A program made the translations under genes and the position numbers. The notes beneath the pieces were generated by a model. It did not search any database, had not been told where the DNA came from, and saw only the letters and a program-made list of their open reading frames with translations. This document shows, one piece after another, positions 58,493 to 64,000 of a DNA stretch of 64,000 bases; position 1 is the first letter of the stretch; the number at the start of each line of letters is the position of its first letter. Location of the stretch: the NCBI GenBank assembly GCA_036389315.1, contig DASVQF010000014.1, positions 76,087-140,086 on the forward strand, written 5' to 3'. The DNA is from DASQYE01 sp036389315. GTDB lineage: Bacteria > Acidobacteriota > Blastocatellia > Pyrinomonadales > Pyrinomonadaceae.

Positions 58493-59214
58493 ATGTCGAG
58501 CATTCCCTGTATCAATTGCGGCGCTGAGATTACGCCCGGCATGAAGTTCTGCCGCAGGTGCGGCCAGCCTTCACTCGACACGACGAGCGTGTCGGAAGCG
58601 ACGACCAGAGTCTTTGAAGCGACGCGCGAGCCCACGGCAGCGCCCACTCAGACCTGGAACGCACAGCCGACCGGCCCGGCCTACATCGCACCGGGCAGCG
58701 CCCAGCCCTTACAGGATGTCAACACCCGCAGCCTTGGGCCCACGGCAGCAGAGAGCAGGAAGACAGGCAAGCTCGTCCTCATGTTCGCGCTCCTCTTCGC
58801 CGCCATGCTCATGGCTTTCGTCGTAGGCATGCGTCTCAGCCGCCGCTCGACCGTGACCACTGGGCCCACTGTGACGCCGCCCGTCGTCACCAGACCCGGA
58901 ACAGACCTTCCACCCCCGCCGCCTCCGCTGCCGCCGATTGAGCAGCCGCCGTCAGCCCCCGGCACGTCTGCGCCCACGAGCGAGTTGATCTATCCGGGCG
59001 CTGAGACTGTCACGGACATGAGGAGCGGGCGGGACAACTTCCTGCAACTGCGCACAGGGGACGCGCCCGGCGCGGTCTTGGATTGGTACACGAACAAGCT
59101 CAAGGGGGCGCAGATTCTCAGAACGCAAGGCGGCGGCGTCCTGCGCGCAGGCGCGACAAACGTCATCATCACGCCGAGGGGCAGCGGAAGCGAAATCATC
59201 ATCAAGCAAGGCGG

Positions 59215-59218
<4 letters not shown>
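58493..59218 (+). CDS. zinc-ribbon membrane protein
   Basis: 241 residues from the ATG at 58493; the frame is open to 58454, but the zinc ribbon starts at residue 4. An N-terminal zinc ribbon (C6, C9, C20, C23; IPCINCGAEITPGMKFCRRCG), a Pro/Thr/Ala linker, one membrane helix (about 105-125, LVLMFALLFAAMLMAFVVGM), a Pro-rich segment (PPPPPPLPPIEQPPSAP), and a C-terminal domain (about 165-241, ELIYPGAETVTDMRSGRDNF, VLDWYTNKLKGAQIL) found as a stand-alone module in acidobacterial proteins. The ribbon would face the cytoplasm and the last domain the periplasm. Role unknown. The 3' end overlaps the nth gene by 4 bases, convergent. Confidence 0.75.
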
Positions 59219-59871
<653 letters not shown>

Positions 59872-60009
59872 GGTGCGTCAAGCCCTCCGTTCCGGGTTGG
59901 GCCATTATAGCCGCTTGGGCTCAAAAGAGGTCAGTCATTGACTTCTAAAATCATTTGGCATAGAAGCTAGTAGCTCTACCGAAACCTGCCGCGCCCGTGG
60001 ACACGAAAC

Positions 60010-61713
60010 GTGCCGCCTGAATCAATCGAACGCCTTCTGGACAGACTGGATGACGTGAAGCGCCGGGCCGGCCGGCCCGGCAGCGAGCAGACCGTGAAGC
60101 TTCTGGCCGCGCTGGAAAAGCGCCGCTTACCGGAAGCCGACTCTTTAATTCGCTTTCACGAGATACTTCTCTTCCTGCGCGCCTACCCGCAGAGCCCCGT
60201 AGTGCTGCGCAAGGCAGAGCGCGCGCTCATCTCTTTCCCGCGTCGCATCGAAGCGTTCGGCCGTGCAGGCGGCGACCTCCTGGCCTTTGAAGCGCCTGAG
60301 ATTTCGGGCATCGCCGGGACATCTTTGACCTCCACGTTCAGCTATTACATAGCTCGCTGGTTGGCCCAAAGACACTACGCGGAAGTCTCGATTGATTGGG
60401 ACGGCTACGAAGAGACGGCGCGGCTCGGGGCGAGTTGGCCCAGGTTCCTCCCGCTGCTCGAAGAGGACGCGCTGGTCGAAGCCAACGTGCCCTATATGGA
60501 ATGGCTGCGGGCCGCCACGGGCCGCACGCGCTCAGACCTCTCCTGGCTCGTCGAGCGATTCGAGCGCCTGCCACTCTCGGACAGGGAGAAGGCCGAGACG
60601 TACGACGCGCTCAAGCTGTGGGTTCGCTGGACGCCCGCGAGTTTCAAAGTCACGCGCACGGGGATGAAGCAGCGCGTGCGTGAGGTCTTCTATCAGACGG
60701 AGCCTATGGTGCGCCGCAGCGACGTGTCGCTCGCGCGCGAGCTTGAGGGCTCGGCGCTTCGTTTGAAAAAGCTCTCGCGGCGTGAGGGGGCGCGCATCCT
60801 TGAGCTGATACGCGATACTTCGACTATTCGCTATCGCGAGCTGCATGGCTTTACGTTCGGAGACGCCGAGCGCGTGCTGCACGCGCGCGCAGGGAGGGGC
60901 GTTGAGTTTTTCTTCAACGGCGTGCCGCCCGACTACCGGCTGCCGCTCAGGGCCTATCACTCGGCCTTCATCCTCAGAAACGGCGTCCCCCTAGGTTACG
61001 CCGAAGGCATCTCGCTCTTCGAGCGCATGGAGATAGGCTTCAACATCTATTACACCTTCCGCGAAGGCGAGTCGGCATGGCTCTACGCGCAAATCTTGCG
61101 CCTCTATCGCCAGCTCTTAGGCGTGACGGCCTTCTCCGTAGACCCTTACCAGATAGGCTTCGAGAATGAGGAAGGGATAGAGTCGGGCGCGTTCTGGTTC
61201 TATCGCAAGCTCGGCTTTCGTCCCGTGCGAGAAGAGCTGATGAGCCTCACCCTGAGAGAAGAGCAGAGGGTTGAGGCTCGACCGGGCTATCGCACGTCGC
61301 CGCAAACGCTTCGCAAGCTTTCGGTGGGCCACATGCTTTTCGAGACACCTCCCTCGACTCGAAGCCACTGGGATCGCTTCCAGGTTCGCAACCTGGCCCT
61401 CGCAGTCCAGCGCCGCATGGCCGCTCGCTTCGGCGGCGACGCGGCGAAGATCAGAAGAGCTTCCACGGCTTCGGTCGCACGCGCGCTGGCGGTCGAGCCC
61501 TCCGAGTGGTCAGAAGCCGAGCAGCGCGCTTTTGAAAACCTCTCGCTGGTCCTGGCTCTGATTCCAGACCTCGGGCGCTGGCCCGAAGAGGAGAAGCGCG
61601 GCGTGGCGCGCATCATACGGGCCAAGGCGGGCGCTGAAGAGTCGCGCTACCTGCGACTGATGCAACGCCACAGTAGGCTGCGCCGTGAAATAATCAAGCT
61701 GGGCTCTGCTTGA
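60010..61713 (+). CDS. uncharacterised protein with GNAT-like domain
   Basis: 567 residues starting at a GTG at 60010. Soluble. The N-terminal 270 residues are helical with no motif I know (IERLLDRLDDVKRRAGRPGS, LIRFHEILLFLRAYPQS). The middle (about 310-420) looks like an acetyltransferase fold: YHSAFILRNGVPLGYAEGISLFERMEIGFNIYYTF as strands 2-4, a helix LYAQILRLYRQLLG, and SGAFWFYRKLGFRPV as the GNAT C-terminal 'a--fY-k-GF-' motif. A C-terminal 100-residue region is helical and basic. I suspect an N-acyltransferase of unknown substrate. The RNB ribonuclease gene follows, 75 bases on. Confidence 0.68.
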   Translation: MPPESIERLLDRLDDVKRRAGRPGSEQTVKLLAALEKRRLPEADSLIRFHEILLFLRAYPQSPVVLRKAERALISFPRRIEAFGRAGGDLLAFEAPEISGIAGTSLTSTFSYYIARWLAQRHYAEVSIDWDGYEETARLGASWPRFLPLLEEDALVEANVPYMEWLRAATGRTRSDLSWLVERFERLPLSDREKAETYDALKLWVRWTPASFKVTRTGMKQRVREVFYQTEPMVRRSDVSLARELEGSALRLKKLSRREGARILELIRDTSTIRYRELHGFTFGDAERVLHARAGRGVEFFFNGVPPDYRLPLRAYHSAFILRNGVPLGYAEGISLFERMEIGFNIYYTFREGESAWLYAQILRLYRQLLGVTAFSVDPYQIGFENEEGIESGAFWFYRKLGFRPVREELMSLTLREEQRVEARPGYRTSPQTLRKLSVGHMLFETPPSTRSHWDRFQVRNLALAVQRRMAARFGGDAAKIRRASTASVARALAVEPSEWSEAEQRAFENLSLVLALIPDLGRWPEEEKRGVARIIRAKAGAEESRYLRLMQRHSRLRREIIKLGSA

Positions 61714-61788
61714 GCGACGGCGGCCGCGATTGTGCCCGAGGCCCTCCGCCCTTGCTTTTGCCGCGAGAACAGGGCAACCTTTTCCGAT

Positions 61789-63267
61789 ATGACTAAGGAA
61801 CACAAGCACTCATCGCTGGATTTACGCGAGATGGCCCGGCGGGTAATGATCGAGAACGGTTTCGAGCCGGGTATGCCGCCCGGAATCGCGTCTGAGCTGC
61901 GAGCCCTCGAATCCAAAACGCACGATGTCACTCATGACCCGTCCGTGCGTGACCTGCGCTCCCTGCTCTGGTCTTCGATTGATAACAGCGACTCGCGCGA
62001 CCTCGATCAGGTGGAGTATGCCGAGCGGCTGGATGACGATCAGATTCGACTCATGATCGGCATTGCCGACGTGGACGCGTTCGTCTCGAAGGGCTCGGCC
62101 ATTGACCGCCATGCCTTTCGGAACACGACCTCGATCTACACGGGCGTCAAAATTTTTCCGATGCTGCCCGTAGAGCTTTCCAACGAGACGAGCTCGCTGC
62201 TTGAAGACGTTGATCGTCTGGCCGTCGTCATAGACATGGTCGTAGACCCGGACGGCGAAGTCCGCTCCAATGACGTGTATCGCGCCGTCGTGCGAAACCA
62301 CGCCAAGCTCGTCTATGAAACGCTGGGCGCGTGGCTCGAAGGTCGCGCCGCCGCGCCGTCGAAGGTGACGGAGGTCTCGGGCCTCACAGACCAGATACAT
62401 TTGCAGGACAAGGCGCGCGAGCGTTTGCGCGCTCTACGCCGCCGCAGCGGCGCGCTCAACCTGCAAACCATCGAAGCCAAGCCCATCGCCGTTGACGGTC
62501 GCGTCGTAGACCTCGTGCAGGCCGAACATAATCGCGCGCGCGACATCATCGAAAGCTTCATGGTCGCGGCCAACACGGAGATGGCTGAGTTCCTTGAGGG
62601 CCAGGGATGGCCCTCAATCCGACGGGTCGTTCGCACGCCGGAACGCTGGCCGCGCATCGTCGAGATCGCCAGAGGCTTCGGCGACAACCTGCCCGAAGAG
62701 CCTGACTCGCGCGCGCTTTCGGCCTTTCTCTCTCGCCGCAGGGCCGCAGACCCGGAGCACTTTCCAGACCTTTCGCTCTCTGTAGTAAAACTGATGGGCC
62801 CAGGCGAGTACGTGGTCGAGCGGCCGGGCACGGAGAGCGAAGGCCACTTCGGCCTGGCCGTACACGACTACACGCATTCGACCGCGCCCAACCGCCGCTA
62901 TGCAGACCTCATCACGCAGCGACTCGTCAAGGCCGTCGTCGCGCGCAGGGCCCCGCCCTACACGGAGGCTGAGCTGCGCGAGATCGCCGAGCAATGCACG
63001 GAGCGCGAGGACGCCGCCAGAAAAGTGGAGCGCCTGATGCGCAAGGCTGCGGCGGCGTTGCTGCTCGGCGAGCGCATAGGCGAGAGCTTCGATGCGATTG
63101 TCACGGGCGTCTCGGCTAAGGGAACGTTCGCGCGCCTCATCTCGCCGCCAGCAGACGGCCGCGTCGTACAGGGCGAAGAAGGCATGGACGTGGGCGACAA
63201 GGTGCGCGTGCGCCTGCTCTCGACAGAGCCCGAGCGCGGCTTCATAGATTTTGCGCGCGCAAGATGA
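61789..63267 (+). CDS. short RNB-domain ribonuclease (RNase II/R-like)
   Basis: 492-residue 3'-5' exoribonuclease-like protein. The ATG at 61789 (MTKEHKHSSLDLREMARRVM) is chosen over the open frame from 61732. The RNB domain (about 50-400) has the catalytic acidic segment SSIDNSDSRDLDQVEYAE with the conserved Asp pattern, IRLMIGIADVDAFV, TSIYTGVKIFPMLPVEL, and APNRRYADLITQRLV near its end. It lacks N-terminal cold-shock domains of classical RNase R; a C-terminal S1-like strand region (GESFDAIVTGVSAKGTFARL) remains. Similar short RNases occur in Deinococcus and acidobacteria. Physiological role not known. Confidence 0.87.
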   Translation: MTKEHKHSSLDLREMARRVMIENGFEPGMPPGIASELRALESKTHDVTHDPSVRDLRSLLWSSIDNSDSRDLDQVEYAERLDDDQIRLMIGIADVDAFVSKGSAIDRHAFRNTTSIYTGVKIFPMLPVELSNETSSLLEDVDRLAVVIDMVVDPDGEVRSNDVYRAVVRNHAKLVYETLGAWLEGRAAAPSKVTEVSGLTDQIHLQDKARERLRALRRRSGALNLQTIEAKPIAVDGRVVDLVQAEHNRARDIIESFMVAANTEMAEFLEGQGWPSIRRVVRTPERWPRIVEIARGFGDNLPEEPDSRALSAFLSRRRAADPEHFPDLSLSVVKLMGPGEYVVERPGTESEGHFGLAVHDYTHSTAPNRRYADLITQRLVKAVVARRAPPYTEAELREIAEQCTEREDAARKVERLMRKAAAALLLGERIGESFDAIVTGVSAKGTFARLISPPADGRVVQGEEGMDVGDKVRVRLLSTEPERGFIDFARAR

Positions 63268-63294
63268 GAGGACAGAGAAAGAAGGAGTGCCCTT

Positions 63295-63609
63295 TTGAAA
63301 GAGCTGCCGATTGCATGCGACATGACGGCGCTGGATGGCGCGCAAAGAGAGCGTCAAAAGCTTTTGATGAAGAGACTGCGCGCCTCCGTCGAAGAGACGC
63401 TGCCGCTCCCCGAAGGCTACGCTTTTCGCCTCCCCGTCGAAGCCGAGACGATTCTCTTCGCAGCCGAATTCATCACGATTGAGCGCCTCTGCTGCCCCTT
63501 CCTGACCTTCGAGCTTGAGGTGGGCCCGGCCGAGAGTCCCCTGTGGCTGCGCCTGACAGGCGGCGCGGGCGCGAAAGAGTTTATCGAAGCCGAGTTCGGG
63601 GTCGCCTGA
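63295..63609 (+). CDS. small protein with a CCPF motif
   Basis: 104 residues from a TTG at 63295 supported by AAGGAG 7 bases upstream. Soluble alpha/beta pattern. The central motif ITIERLCCPFLTFELEV has vicinal Cys residues in a setting seen in small proteins often near mercury or arsenic genes, but no such genes are visible here. No signal peptide. It may bind a metal or sense thiols; this is a guess. It follows the ribonuclease by 27 bases and is probably in the same transcript. Confidence 0.6.
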   Translation: MKELPIACDMTALDGAQRERQKLLMKRLRASVEETLPLPEGYAFRLPVEAETILFAAEFITIERLCCPFLTFELEVGPAESPLWLRLTGGAGAKEFIEAEFGVA

Positions 63610-63721
63610 ATAAGACGCCGCCCGCAACCTCCCGAATGCTGCGCCCCTGCGCGGGCGTACACCTTTTCGTATCCCCGTACAGTCCGGTGCTTGATTTGAG
63701 AACAACGGACGGCCGTTTTAC

Positions 63722-63737
63722 CGGGCTATTATGCCCG
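63722..63737. repeat. small hairpin before the sigma-factor gene
   Basis: CGGGC (63722-63726) and GCCCG (63733-63737) flank TATTAT. The loop looks like a -10 hexamer, but no suitably spaced -35 is present. It lies 37 bases before the ATG at 63774. Confidence 0.3.
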
Positions 63738-63773
63738 TGCGAGCGTGGCATTGAGCTTGCTGTAGTTCGCAGC

Positions 63774-64000
63774 ATGACCACAAACACAGCCATCTACCCC
63801 CTCTGGTCAAACATCGGAAGCGGCGAGCGGGCCGAGACGGCGAAGCCGCAGACCGACCGCGCGCTGGCGCAAGCAGCAGCAGAAGGCGACATGAGTGCCT
63901 TCGAAGAACTCTACGCGCGCCATAACCGCAGAGTCTATAGCCTCTGTCTGCGGATGACTCAAAACGTCTCGGAAGCCGAAGACCTCGCCCAGGAAGTCTT
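63774..64000 (+). CDS. sigma-70 family RNA polymerase sigma factor (3' end outside window)
   Basis: Only the first 75 codons are present. After an N-terminal stretch of about 27 residues (MTTNTAIYPLWSNIGSG...), the sequence ALAQAAAEGDMSAFEELYARH followed by NRRVYSLCLRMTQN and SEAEDLAQEVF is the start of sigma region 2 as found in ECF-type factors, with the DLAQEVF core-binding motif. Target promoters cannot be judged. The ATG at 63774 is chosen because the frame before it is poor; no strong ribosome site is seen. Confidence 0.85.
   Translation, partial: MTTNTAIYPLWSNIGSGERAETAKPQTDRALAQAAAEGDMSAFEELYARHNRRVYSLCLRMTQNVSEAEDLAQEV

Overview
The window looks like chromosomal DNA of a Gram-negative, high-G+C bacterium, most likely an acidobacterium of the Blastocatellia type. 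This placement is an inference. It rests on the secreted protein at 12152-14464, whose C-terminus matches the TIGR03437 domain typical of Acidobacteriota, on several DUF4214 domains, and on the style of the TPR and glycine-zipper proteins. A complete outer-membrane lipid A and O-antigen gene set confirms a lipopolysaccharide-type envelope.

Layout. (1) 1-5671: lipid A synthesis and LPS export (lpxA cut by the window edge, lpxD, convergent lpxB, lptD with a structured leader). (2) 5963-14464: three large secreted proteins: a subtilisin-like protease with BACON, Calx-beta and DUF4214 domains, a matrixin-like metalloprotease, and a propeller/TIGR03437 protein. (3) 14557-39001: a polysaccharide locus with GT4 and GT2 glycosyltransferases, an NDP-sugar epimerase, a sulfotransferase, a split transketolase, polytopic membrane proteins (one YfhO-like), a glycosyltransferase-methyltransferase fusion, two recently homogenised GT4 paralogues, a WbdD-like DUF4214/coiled-coil/methyltransferase, the wzt/wzm ABC exporter and an O-antigen ligase carrying a PDZ-like insertion. 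This is the signature of an ABC-transporter-dependent O-antigen, probably sulfated and methyl-capped. (4) 39367-49284: TPR and HEAT proteins, thiE, a phosphoribosyltransferase, a methyltransferase and RNase Z. (5) 49450-64000: a giant alpha-2-macroglobulin with a thioester motif, small envelope proteins, endonuclease III, a GNAT-like protein, a short RNB ribonuclease and the start of an RNA polymerase sigma factor.

How the parts fit: lpxA/D/B make the lipid A anchor. The central locus makes sugars, builds and caps an O-polysaccharide in the cytoplasm, exports it through Wzm/Wzt and ligates it with WaaL. LptD would insert the finished LPS into the outer membrane.

The most interesting signals are: the DUF4214 domain shared by secreted proteins and by the putative O-antigen chain terminator; a PDZ-like domain inside the O-antigen ligase; mirror-image leader-less-looking start regions of wzt and wzm; gene-conversion-like mosaics in tandem glycosyltransferases; intergenic heptamer and hairpin repeats sitting on stop codons; and strong over-representation of the palindrome TGGGCCCA. 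No tRNA, rRNA, CRISPR array, transposase or phage gene was seen.
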